Assembly: GCA_003503945.1 (NCBI GenBank)
Contig: DOCD01000051.1
Coordinates: 1-5,552, forward strand
Reading direction: 5' to 3'
Source: Clostridiales bacterium
Lineage (GTDB): Bacteria; Bacillota; Clostridia; Christensenellales; Borkfalkiaceae
DNA: 5,552 bases
In this document: one piece after another, positions 1-5,092 of the stretch
Layout: each line of letters starts with the position of its first letter
Position numbering within the stretch: position 1 is the first letter of the stretch
Notes under the pieces: model-generated
What the model was told of the DNA's origin: nothing
The model's input: the letters and a program-made list of their open reading frames with translations, nothing else
The model's database searches: none
Program-made: the position numbers and the translations under genes

Positions 1-1
1 A

Positions 2-40
2 AATAAAAATTAAAAGGCAGCCGCGAACCGCGGCTGCCTT
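2..40 (-). terminator. Intrinsic terminator of the DUF11/Cys-rich operon
   Basis: A perfect 12-base-pair stem (14-25 with 29-40, loop of 3) lies six bases past the stop codon of the Cys-rich gene. Read on the minus strand it is followed by a T-rich tail (TTTTAATTTTTATTT), as expected for a Rho-independent terminator. The plus strand also has a T run after the stem (42-47), so it could work in both directions, but no plus-strand gene is visible to its left. Confidence 0.88.
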
Positions 41-45
41 ATTTT

Positions 46-285
46 TTACCCGCCGAAGCCGCAGCAACGGCAATCGCAACAATTGCAATTGCAATTGCAA
101 TCGCAGTCGCATTCGCAGCAGCCGCAACCGAAGTCGCAGTCGCAGGGCAGGCAGTAAAAAATTCTCGTTATTATCGGCGCGGGCGGAGTTTTCCGTATAA
201 CCGTGGTAACGGGGTTACTGTCGGTTTTTACGGGGTATTCGCCCGAGTAGTCTGTTACCGAGGAGACGTTTAATACAGCGGTCAT
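46..285 (-). CDS. Small protein with a Cys-rich tail and a DUF11-like N-terminal strand segment
   Basis: This is a 79-residue protein of unknown function. Residues 1-31 carry LNVSSVTDY and SNPVTTVI, which resemble the last strands of a DUF11 repeat (compare FNIARVDYEF and SNSNPVAVFII in the 567-residue protein). A short proline linker (TPPAP, 33-37) follows. Residues 45-75 hold 16 cysteines, mostly as alternating (D/N)C pairs and CC doublets. There is no signal peptide or membrane segment. The start is set by GAAGGTGA (292-299) inside the end of the upstream gene, whose TGA lies one base before this ATG, so translation is probably coupled. Such a tail suits disulfide cross-linking, as in Cys-rich spore coat and exosporium proteins. 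Metal binding is an alternative. The gene is clearly part of the operon; the role is inferred. Confidence 0.82.
   Translation of the reverse strand: MTAVLNVSSVTDYSGEYPVKTDSNPVTTVIRKTPPAPIITRIFYCLPCDCDFGCGCCECDCDCNCNCNCCDCRCCGFGG
82..117. repeat. Hexanucleotide tandem repeat encoding Cys-Asn/Cys-Asp units
   Basis: Six adjacent 6-base units, three of them identical (attgca at 82-99) and three variants (atcgca, gtcgca, ttcgca), lie inside the Cys-rich gene. They encode the alternating cysteine stretch around residues 57-68. Because the unit is two codons long, slippage would add or remove (D/N)C pairs without breaking the frame. Confidence 0.8.
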
Positions 286-286
286 A

Positions 287-1060
287 TCAGTTCACCTTCA
301 CGTCGAATTCAACCGTAACCGCTTCGCCCACGGCAAGGTCGGGCAGCGCAAACCCCGTCTGCGGATTGTATGCGGGGAATGCCGCGCCGTCTATTTTTAC
401 GCTTCCCGCAACGAAGGTCGTGCCCGCGGGTATGGGGTCGGTAAACACAAGGTCGCTCTTTAAAAGCGTACCCGTGTTGGTAATTACGGTGGTATAGTGC
501 AGAGTGTCGCCCTTTACGGCGTAAGCCTTGTCGACGCTCTTTACGACAGTCAGTCTGTTGGAAATTATTTCTATCGAAACGGTGTTGGTGTTTTCGCTGA
601 AATTTACGTTGCCGCGCACGGGGTCGTCTACGGTATAATCGAGCGTGGCGAAGTTCGTTACGTGCGTCTGCGTCAGGGGGTTGTTTGCCTGAATGTCGTA
701 GGCCACCGTCACCGCCTGACCGGGGTTAAGCGAAGGCAGAGGAAAGCCCGCTACGGGGTCGTAGGACGGCTGAGATACGCCGTTTACGGTAACGCTGCCC
801 GCGACGTAAGTCGCACCCGAGGACATACTGTCCCTGAATACGAGGTTGAAAAGCTGAGTCGCGGAGTTGTTGGTTATAACCACCGTATGACGCGCGGTTT
901 CGCCCTCCTGCATAAACTGCTTGTCGGCGCTCTTGACTTTTGGTACGGAGTAGGTCAGAACTTCGGTATTTACGATATTGCTGTCAAGCTCGGCGGCAAT
1001 CGTCTGCCCGTCGGGCAGCACGTAATTAAAAGCTATATTCGATTGGTTTGTTATTATCAT
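287..1060 (-). CDS. DUF11 two-repeat structural protein, second gene of operon
   Basis: This 257-residue protein has no cysteine and no signal peptide. In numbering from the chosen start, residues 1-38 hold a segment (NQSNIAFNY, DSNIVNTEVL) resembling the final strands of a DUF11 repeat. Residues 39-166 form one complete repeat (SADK, GSVTVNG, TNFATLDY, TNTVSIEII). Residues 167-257 form a second repeat (SVDK, IPAGTTFVAG, YNPQTGF) that stops at VTVEFDVKVN and lacks the closing strands. DUF11 is an Ig-like beta domain of cell- and spore-surface proteins. The gene starts 10 bases after the previous stop. ATG at 1060 is preferred over 1066 because AAGGAG touches the 1066 ATG but lies six bases from the 1060 ATG. 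Size and double-DUF11 layout recall, from memory, the P29 proteins of Clostridium taeniosporum spore appendages. Family call is firm; role is inferred. Confidence 0.88.
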   Translation of the reverse strand: MIITNQSNIAFNYVLPDGQTIAAELDSNIVNTEVLTYSVPKVKSADKQFMQEGETARHTVVITNNSATQLFNLVFRDSMSSGATYVAGSVTVNGVSQPSYDPVAGFPLPSLNPGQAVTVAYDIQANNPLTQTHVTNFATLDYTVDDPVRGNVNFSENTNTVSIEIISNRLTVVKSVDKAYAVKGDTLHYTTVITNTGTLLKSDLVFTDPIPAGTTFVAGSVKIDGAAFPAYNPQTGFALPDLAVGEAVTVEFDVKVN

Positions 1061-1066
1061 TTGCAT

Positions 1067-1072
1067 CTCCTT
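1067..1072 (-). promoter_or_regulatory. Shine-Dalgarno site deciding the start at 1060
   Basis: AAGGAG on the minus strand overlaps the last bases of the upstream TAA stop (1071-1073). It directly abuts the ATG at 1064-1066, which is too close for normal initiation, and lies six bases before the ATG at 1058-1060. Overlap with the stop codon suggests re-initiation by ribosomes that finish the upstream gene. Confidence 0.7.
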
Positions 1073-2774
1073 AATTTATTTGAACCTGAAAGGTTACAGT
1101 TACGCTTGCCTGCGGCGTGAGGTTAGCCGCAAAAAAGCCGGTCTGCGGGTTGTAAGCGGGGTAGTTTACGCCGTCGATATAGACGGAGCCGTTTACAAAG
1201 GTCGTCCCCGCGGGGATTTCGTCCTTGAAAATTACGTCGGTAACGGGTATGCTGCCCGTGTTTTTTATTACGGAAGAGTAGTTCAGTATATTGCCTTTAA
1301 CGGCTAACGCCTTGTCTACGCTTTTTACAATAGTCGTCGCTCTTACTATAATGAACACGGCGACGGGGTTGGAGTTGGAAAAACCTGTTGCGGTATAGCC
1401 CGCAAAGGGCGAAAATTCGTAGTCAACCCGCGCGATATTGAATACGGGGTTAACTGCGGGGAACGAGTTCGCGACCGCTTTGAACGCGACCGTTGCCGAT
1501 TGTCCGGCGGCTATGCTCGGGATAACTACGGGCAGCGCACCCGCGTAAGGTATACCGTTTACGGTTACCGAACCGTTTACGAGCGTTGTTTCGGGCGGGA
1601 GCATATCGGTTACGGTGACGTTGGTCGCCTGCACCGCGCCCGTGTTTTCGAGCACGAGAGTGTAGGTGATTTGCTCGCCCACGTCCGCGTAGGTTTTATC
1701 CGCCGATTTGGTTATCGCGATATTCGCGCCCTTGCTGTCGATTTGCAGTGCAAGCGCGTTCGGCACGTATAAGTCGCCGTCGCTCGTAAAGCGTATAACC
1801 GCGCCCGTCTGGCTCGCCGCGAGCTTGTCGGAAACGTCTACGGCGGTGATATCCCAGCCCTGACGGCACGCCGAAGTGTTCATGCCCGCGGCGGCGTTAG
1901 CGTTTCTTGTGCCGAAGGTGCCGGTTGTAATAAGGGTTCCGTTATCGCCGTTTATCTGCGAAGCGAAAAAGTTGCTTTGTGGGTTGTTTGGCCCCGAAAG
2001 CGGCGCAAGTTCGGGCACCGTCCGCCCGAACAGCATCGTATCGCCCGTCAGCACGGCGTCGCCCTCCTGTGCGGAAACGAAAATTTTACCCGTTACGGGC
2101 AGCGTTTCGGGGGTCAAAAAGTCGGTGACCGTAATCGTCGTGCTTCCCGTATTCGGCGATACGACCGTGCCGCCGCCCCAGATAGTGAGGTTGCGAAGCG
2201 GCATCGAGGGGTTTTCGTAGGCTACGGCAAGCGTCCAGCCTGCGTGGTTGGTATCGGCAGTGCGGCTGTCGATAGCTTCTATTAAGGCGGGCACGCCGCG
2301 TACGGAATACGAGCCGCTTAAAGCCGCCTGAACCAAAGCCGTTACGTTTGCGGTGCGCACGTAAAAGCCCACGGTTATATTGTCGGCGGGGATATCGAAG
2401 GTTTGCGCCGTCGCGGGGTCGGGCGCAATAATAAACGAGCCCTGCGGCGTCGTGAAGGTTATGCTGTTATTAATCAATGCGGAAATATTGTTGGCGGAGG
2501 AGCGGAAGAGTCCGCCCCATACGAGCTCGGCATACAGCACCGTCGAGCCGGCGGGAAGGGTTAGGTTGGCAGCCGAACCGTTCTGCGTGTAGTCGAGCGT
2601 CGTCCCCGCGGGGAACGTGCCGACCTGCAACGCATTGTTGAGGCTGGTGAACGCGCCTATCGAGCCCTGCGTGCCGGGGGCGTTGAGGTTGGTTGCCTTG
2701 CTTAAACCCAGCGTGTTGCCGCTGAAAGTAATTCCGCCCTTTTTAACGTCTGAATATCGTTGAATAAAAGGCAT
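1071..2774 (-). CDS. Large DUF11-repeat surface protein, first gene of operon
   Basis: The chosen start gives 567 residues beginning MPFIQRYSDVKKGG. AAAGGAG (2780-2786) sits five bases before this ATG, whereas the open frame upstream to 2897 has no comparable site and would cross the leader hairpin. Residues 1 to about 347 form a large N-terminal domain with GNTLGLSK near residue 19 and GWTLAVAYENPSMPLRNLTI at 179-198, a signature I recall from long DUF11-containing proteins of Firmicutes. Residues 350-478 are a complete DUF11 repeat (SADK, VTDMLPP, GSVTVNG, FNIARVDYEF, SNSNPVAVFII). Residues 479-567 are a second repeat ending at VTFQVQIN, without the final strands. One cysteine is present (residue 303). 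There is no signal peptide, sortase motif or membrane helix, so ordinary Sec secretion is unlikely. Deposition on a spore from the mother cell would explain this, but that is inference. Confidence 0.88.
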   Translation of the reverse strand: MPFIQRYSDVKKGGITFSGNTLGLSKATNLNAPGTQGSIGAFTSLNNALQVGTFPAGTTLDYTQNGSAANLTLPAGSTVLYAELVWGGLFRSSANNISALINNSITFTTPQGSFIIAPDPATAQTFDIPADNITVGFYVRTANVTALVQAALSGSYSVRGVPALIEAIDSRTADTNHAGWTLAVAYENPSMPLRNLTIWGGGTVVSPNTGSTTITVTDFLTPETLPVTGKIFVSAQEGDAVLTGDTMLFGRTVPELAPLSGPNNPQSNFFASQINGDNGTLITTGTFGTRNANAAAGMNTSACRQGWDITAVDVSDKLAASQTGAVIRFTSDGDLYVPNALALQIDSKGANIAITKSADKTYADVGEQITYTLVLENTGAVQATNVTVTDMLPPETTLVNGSVTVNGIPYAGALPVVIPSIAAGQSATVAFKAVANSFPAVNPVFNIARVDYEFSPFAGYTATGFSNSNPVAVFIIVRATTIVKSVDKALAVKGNILNYSSVIKNTGSIPVTDVIFKDEIPAGTTFVNGSVYIDGVNYPAYNPQTGFFAANLTPQASVTVTFQVQIN

Positions 2775-2779
2775 ATAGT

Positions 2780-2786
2780 CTCCTTT
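2780..2786 (-). promoter_or_regulatory. Shine-Dalgarno site deciding the start at 2774
   Basis: AAAGGAG on the minus strand, five bases (ACTAT) before the ATG at 2772-2774. It is the best ribosome binding site in the leader, and the protein begins with a recognisable family N-terminus from this codon, so the longer open frame up to 2897 is not used. Confidence 0.8.
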
Positions 2787-2806
2787 TGTAAAAAAATACT
2801 GCATAT

Positions 2807-2829
2807 CCGCCCCTGCGGCGCAGGGGCAA
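2807..2829 (-). promoter_or_regulatory. Leader hairpin upstream of the DUF11 operon
   Basis: An 8-base-pair GC-rich stem (2809-2816 with 2820-2827, loop of 3) extends by two G-U pairs only when read on the minus strand (2807-2808 with 2828-2829). It lies in the untranslated leader about 20 bases before the Shine-Dalgarno site. A run of seven T follows after about 12 bases, too far for a classic terminator. An mRNA-stabilising 5' hairpin or a weak attenuator are both possible. Confidence 0.5.
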
Positions 2830-2846
2830 ATATGTAGTAAGGTGTT

Positions 2847-2872
2847 TAAGGTATGTGTTATGTTATATGTGT
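2847..2872 (-). promoter_or_regulatory. Possible sigma-E/sigma-K-type sporulation promoter
   Basis: On the minus strand CATACCTTA (2847-2855) matches the sigma-K -10 consensus CATANNNTA at every fixed position, and its first eight bases match the sigma-E -10 CATACANT except for one. An AC dinucleotide (2871-2872) lies 15 bases upstream, one short of the usual 16-17 for sigma-K. No good sigma-A promoter with both boxes is visible in this leader. The stretch is rich in CATA-like words, so chance is a real risk. Confidence 0.35.
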
Positions 2873-2886
2873 TTTGTAAATTATAT

Positions 2887-2916
2887 GCGGCGGGCAACCG
2901 AAAGGTTACCCGCCGC
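2887..2916 (-). terminator. Terminator hairpin after the membrane-protein gene
   Basis: A 13-base-pair stem (2887-2899 with 2904-2916, loop of 4) begins eight bases past the stop of the membrane-protein gene. The single imperfect pair (2895/2908) is a G-U pair on the minus strand but a C-A mismatch on the plus strand, which points to minus-strand transcription. The T tract afterwards is weak (ATATAATTT), so termination may be partial and some read-through into the DUF11 operon is possible. Confidence 0.6.
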
Positions 2917-2924
2917 GGCTTATA

Positions 2925-3701
2925 TCATTTTCCTAAGTTCTGAAAGAAATGCTTTTCGGTTTTCAGTCGGCCTTTAACACGCCGCAGCGCCCGTTCGTGT
3001 TCGAGGTAGTTGGATTTTTTAAATTCATCTATTTCTTCGAACCACTTTCCGCATCTGGTTTTTTCAATCATCATTACGGCAAGCAACCCGCCGAGCACAA
3101 CGAGGATACCTCCGTAAATTAGTCCCGCAAGCAGTCTGGCGTTCGGCTCCTCCATAAAAATCAACAGCGCGATGAATATGACGGTGGCGGTTATTACGGC
3201 AAATATAAGCCCCGTTATGCGCGAAGAAATTATGTTCCCCTTCGCGAATTCTTCTTTTGAGCAATTCGCCATATAAAAGACGTCGCGGACGAAACGGTAT
3301 AAATATATTACCGCGCCGAGCGGCAGCAGAAACAAAGTGAAAAGCAGGATATACGCCACGACTACCATTAACGCGGGTATTGCCGATAAGCCTGCCGAAA
3401 GCGCGAAGGCGGCGGGGTCGAATACGGCTTTGAATAAGTCGCCTATGCCGTCGAAAATCGTCACTGATTTTATGAAATAGTTATAAAGGAAACCGATACC
3501 TATTATTATACCCGCTAAAAGCACTGCGGAAGCTATCGTCAAAATGATAAAAATCATGCGCGGCTTTTCGGGCTTTGTCAGCTCGTAAGAAAGGTAGGGC
3601 ACGTCGATACCGCGCCGCTTCCCTCTGCGGCGTAGGCGCTGCACGCGCTTATAGGCAAACTTGCCGTAGCTTGTTTTTTCGTAATCGAAATAATCGTTCA
3701 T
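2925..3701 (-). CDS. Hypothetical four-helix membrane protein
   Basis: This 258-residue protein is not assigned to a family I recognise. A soluble, very basic N-terminus (RLRRRGKRR at 22-30) precedes hydrophobic segments at about 50-72, 107-136 (long, perhaps two passes), 161-182 and 190-212. A charged, lysine-rich C-terminal tail of about 45 residues follows. The basic N-terminus favours a cytoplasmic N-terminus by the positive-inside rule. GGGAGG lies five bases before the ATG. The gene starts 34 bases after the HxlR regulator stop, with no terminator between them, so the two are probably co-transcribed from the consensus promoter at 4096-4124 and subject to the regulator. Function unknown; an envelope or stress role under HxlR control is only a guess. 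Confidence 0.82.
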   Translation of the reverse strand: MNDYFDYEKTSYGKFAYKRVQRLRRRGKRRGIDVPYLSYELTKPEKPRMIFIILTIASAVLLAGIIIGIGFLYNYFIKSVTIFDGIGDLFKAVFDPAAFALSAGLSAIPALMVVVAYILLFTLFLLPLGAVIYLYRFVRDVFYMANCSKEEFAKGNIISSRITGLIFAVITATVIFIALLIFMEEPNARLLAGLIYGGILVVLGGLLAVMMIEKTRCGKWFEEIDEFKKSNYLEHERALRRVKGRLKTEKHFFQNLGK

Positions 3702-3735
3702 ATTTTCCTCCCTTATCCCGTATAAATCGGGTTTT

Positions 3736-4068
3736 TTATGTATTAAACATAGCTTTGTAATCGGTGCCCCACTCGTACATTGCGTCTAAAACCGGTTTCA
3801 ATGTTTTGCCGAGCGACGTTAAGGAATACTCGACGCGCGGCGGCACCTCTGCAAAAACTTCTCTGTCCACAAGTCCGTCGCTTTCGAGCGCGCGCAAATC
3901 GTCGGTTAAAACCTTTTTGCTTATAGCGGGTATGGTTTTTAAAAAATCGCCGAAGCGTTGCATGCCTTTATACATAAGATTGCGCAAAATCAGTAATTTC
4001 CATTTATTGCCTATAAGCTGTACGGTCGTGGCGACGGGGCATTCGGGCAGTTCTTCTTTCGTCAGCAT
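3736..4068 (-). CDS. HxlR-family winged-helix transcriptional regulator
   Basis: This 110-residue DNA-binding protein has the usual family length. The hallmark CPVATTVQLIGNKWKLLILR runs from residue 10. It is followed by the winged-helix core with RFGDFLKTIPAISKKVLTDD (38-57), LRALESDGLVDRE (58-70) and the wing PRVEYSLTSLGKTL (77-90). The only cysteine, C10, sits at the conserved family position that senses electrophiles or disulfide stress in Bacillus YodB and HypR. AAGGAA lies seven bases before the ATG. The promoter at 4096-4124 and palindromes just upstream suggest autoregulation and control of the divergent gene at 4243. The membrane-protein gene follows in the same transcript. Family call is firm; the signal sensed is unknown. 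Confidence 0.95.
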   Translation of the reverse strand: MLTKEELPECPVATTVQLIGNKWKLLILRNLMYKGMQRFGDFLKTIPAISKKVLTDDLRALESDGLVDREVFAEVPPRVEYSLTSLGKTLKPVLDAMYEWGTDYKAMFNT

Positions 4069-4095
4069 TTTATATTTCCTTATATGATTTTATTC

Positions 4096-4124
4096 ATTAT
4101 AACAGGGAAAACCTTGAATGTCAA
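4096..4124 (-). promoter_or_regulatory. Perfect consensus sigma-A promoter for the HxlR operon
   Basis: On the minus strand TTGACA (4119-4124) and TATAAT (4096-4101) are separated by exactly 17 bases, so both boxes and the spacing are ideal. Transcription would start about 20 bases before the HxlR start codon. Such a strong promoter is typical of genes held down by a repressor. Confidence 0.9.
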
Positions 4125-4135
4125 TAGTTTATAAA

Positions 4136-4150
4136 AGTAACTATGTTACT
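4136..4150. promoter_or_regulatory. Probable HxlR operator palindrome
   Basis: AGTAAC-tat-GTTACT is a perfect inverted repeat with 6-base arms and a 3-base centre, 11 bases upstream of the -35 box of the regulator's own promoter. GTAAC/GTTAC half-sites suit a dimeric winged-helix protein of this family. The same half-site with its A-rich flank (aaaagtaac) recurs at 4171-4179 in the same orientation, 38 bases away and next to the divergent promoter, so one regulator could control both directions. Confidence 0.6.
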
Positions 4151-4154
4151 AATA

Positions 4155-4169
4155 TATTATCAGATAATA
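4155..4169. promoter_or_regulatory. Second palindrome in the divergent control region
   Basis: TATTAT-cag-ATAATA is a perfect inverted repeat with the same 6-3-6 geometry as the neighbouring AGTAAC palindrome but a different AT-only sequence. Centres of the two are 19 bases apart, close to two helical turns. It may be a second binding site or only AT-rich chance. Confidence 0.3.
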
Positions 4170-4183
4170 AAAAAGTAACGTTC

Positions 4184-4212
4184 TTGTATTCTTTTTCGGC
4201 TTTTGCTATGCT
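4184..4212 (+). promoter_or_regulatory. Candidate divergent promoter for the MBL-like gene
   Basis: TTGTAT (4184-4189) and TATGCT (4207-4212) are separated by 17 bases. Matches to the sigma-A boxes are modest (3 of 6 and 4 of 6). An AGTAAC half-site ends four bases before the -35 box, so repression or activation by the HxlR protein is plausible. Confidence 0.45.
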
Positions 4213-4242
4213 TCGTGTGTAAAAATAAACGGAGATTTTTTT

Positions 4243-5043
4243 ATGAACAAAAACAATTATGTAAATATTAAACTCGGCAAGGGCGAAATAAACGCCTATG
4301 ATTTCGGCGGTATCGTGTTATACGCTTACAAGACGAACGATTTTATCGACGACGAAGTGTTCATACTCGTAAAGAACGGTAAGGGCGTGGTAATCGAACT
4401 TCCCTGCTTTTTCGATAACATCGAGGAGCTTACCGCCTTTTTGAATGAGAATAAAATCGACATCGTTGCAAAACTTGTCGCATATCACGCGGCGGGCGCA
4501 AGCTTTCTGCCCGACGTAAAGGCGTACGGGACCGAGTCGTCCGATAAATATAATACCTCGGGCGGCGGCGCGGGGCTGGTAGGCAACTTCAAAAATGCCT
4601 TCGGCGGAATTTTCGACAGCGGCATAGTAAAAACGGACGAAATAATTCAGGACGGCGAAATCGAGCTTGCGGGAATAAAATTCATCGTCAAATCCAACAG
4701 CGAGGCTTACGACGTCGAAATACCCGAAATAAACTGCGTGTATACTCATATGCTAGGGCACGACCGTCATTCGATAGTGGCGGGCTGTCCGCACGCCGAC
4801 GGGATTATATCGGTGCTCAATTATTATTTGAGAAAGGGCTTCGACCTTGTGTTGACTTCTCACTATACGCCGGAAGATCTGAAGGACGTAAAGACGAAAA
4901 TAGACTATCTCTATGCGCTTAAAGAAATTTCGGAAACCTGTGAAAACGGCGAAGAAATGAAGAAAAAAGTAATGGAAAAATTTCTCGGATACGGCGGACT
5001 TAACTATCTCGATATGACGGTAAATATGTTTTTCGCAAAATAA
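4243..5043 (+). CDS. Metallo-beta-lactamase-fold-like protein without the HxHxDH motif
   Basis: This is a 266-residue cytosolic protein. The layout recalls an MBL fold: early strands with FILVKNGKGVVIELP (40-54), then AYHAAGASFLP (80-90) where the HxHxDH motif is normally found, THMLGHDRHSIVAG (168-181) like the usual GHTPGS strand, and LTSHYTPEDL (204-213) like the last metal-binding histidine. Only H82 remains of the first motif, while H169, H173, H176, H184 and H207 could still bind metal. It is therefore either a variant hydrolase or a non-hydrolytic relative. GGAG lies eight bases before the ATG. The gene is divergent from the HxlR regulator, shares its control region and is the likely regulated target. 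A terminator follows at once, so it is monocistronic. The real gene is certain; the fold assignment is moderate and the substrate unknown. Confidence 0.7.
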   Translation: MNKNNYVNIKLGKGEINAYDFGGIVLYAYKTNDFIDDEVFILVKNGKGVVIELPCFFDNIEELTAFLNENKIDIVAKLVAYHAAGASFLPDVKAYGTESSDKYNTSGGGAGLVGNFKNAFGGIFDSGIVKTDEIIQDGEIELAGIKFIVKSNSEAYDVEIPEINCVYTHMLGHDRHSIVAGCPHADGIISVLNYYLRKGFDLVLTSHYTPEDLKDVKTKIDYLYALKEISETCENGEEMKKKVMEKFLGYGGLNYLDMTVNMFFAK

Positions 5044-5055
5044 ATAGAAAGGTTG

Positions 5056-5086
5056 AGCGCAGTCGCCGCGGCGGCTGCGTTCTTTT
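5056..5086 (+). terminator. Intrinsic terminator of the MBL-like gene
   Basis: A GC-rich stem (5056-5067 with 5070-5081, including two G-U pairs, with the innermost pair probably open) is followed by TTCTTTT. It lies 12 bases after the stop codon, in the expected orientation for plus-strand termination. Confidence 0.8.
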
Positions 5087-5092
5087 GAAATT

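Noticed and set aside
82..117. Short repeats resembling a CRISPR array
   Set aside because: Units are six bases, contiguous without spacers, and lie inside a coding frame.
497..1120. Long open frame on the plus strand opposite the second DUF11 gene
   Set aside because: It is antisense to a clear DUF11 gene, gives a low-complexity Tyr/Val/Arg/Gly-rich product and lacks a proper ribosome binding site.
1876..2285. Two overlapping open frames on the plus strand inside the large DUF11 gene
   Set aside because: Both are antisense shadows of a well-supported gene, with no recognisable domain or ribosome site.
2775..2897. N-terminal extension of the large DUF11 protein by 41 residues
   Set aside because: The extension runs through the leader hairpin and promoter-like region, has no good ribosome site, and the recognisable family N-terminus starts right after AAAGGAG at 2774.
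3717..3731. Hairpin followed by six T on the plus strand
   Set aside because: The stem is only four base pairs with a seven-base loop, no plus-strand gene lies upstream, and on the minus strand it sits between two co-transcribed genes and is followed by a ribosome site instead of a T run.
4318..4749. Open frame on the minus strand opposite the MBL-like gene
   Set aside because: It is an antisense shadow; the plus-strand frame has the promoter, ribosome site, terminator and protein-like composition.
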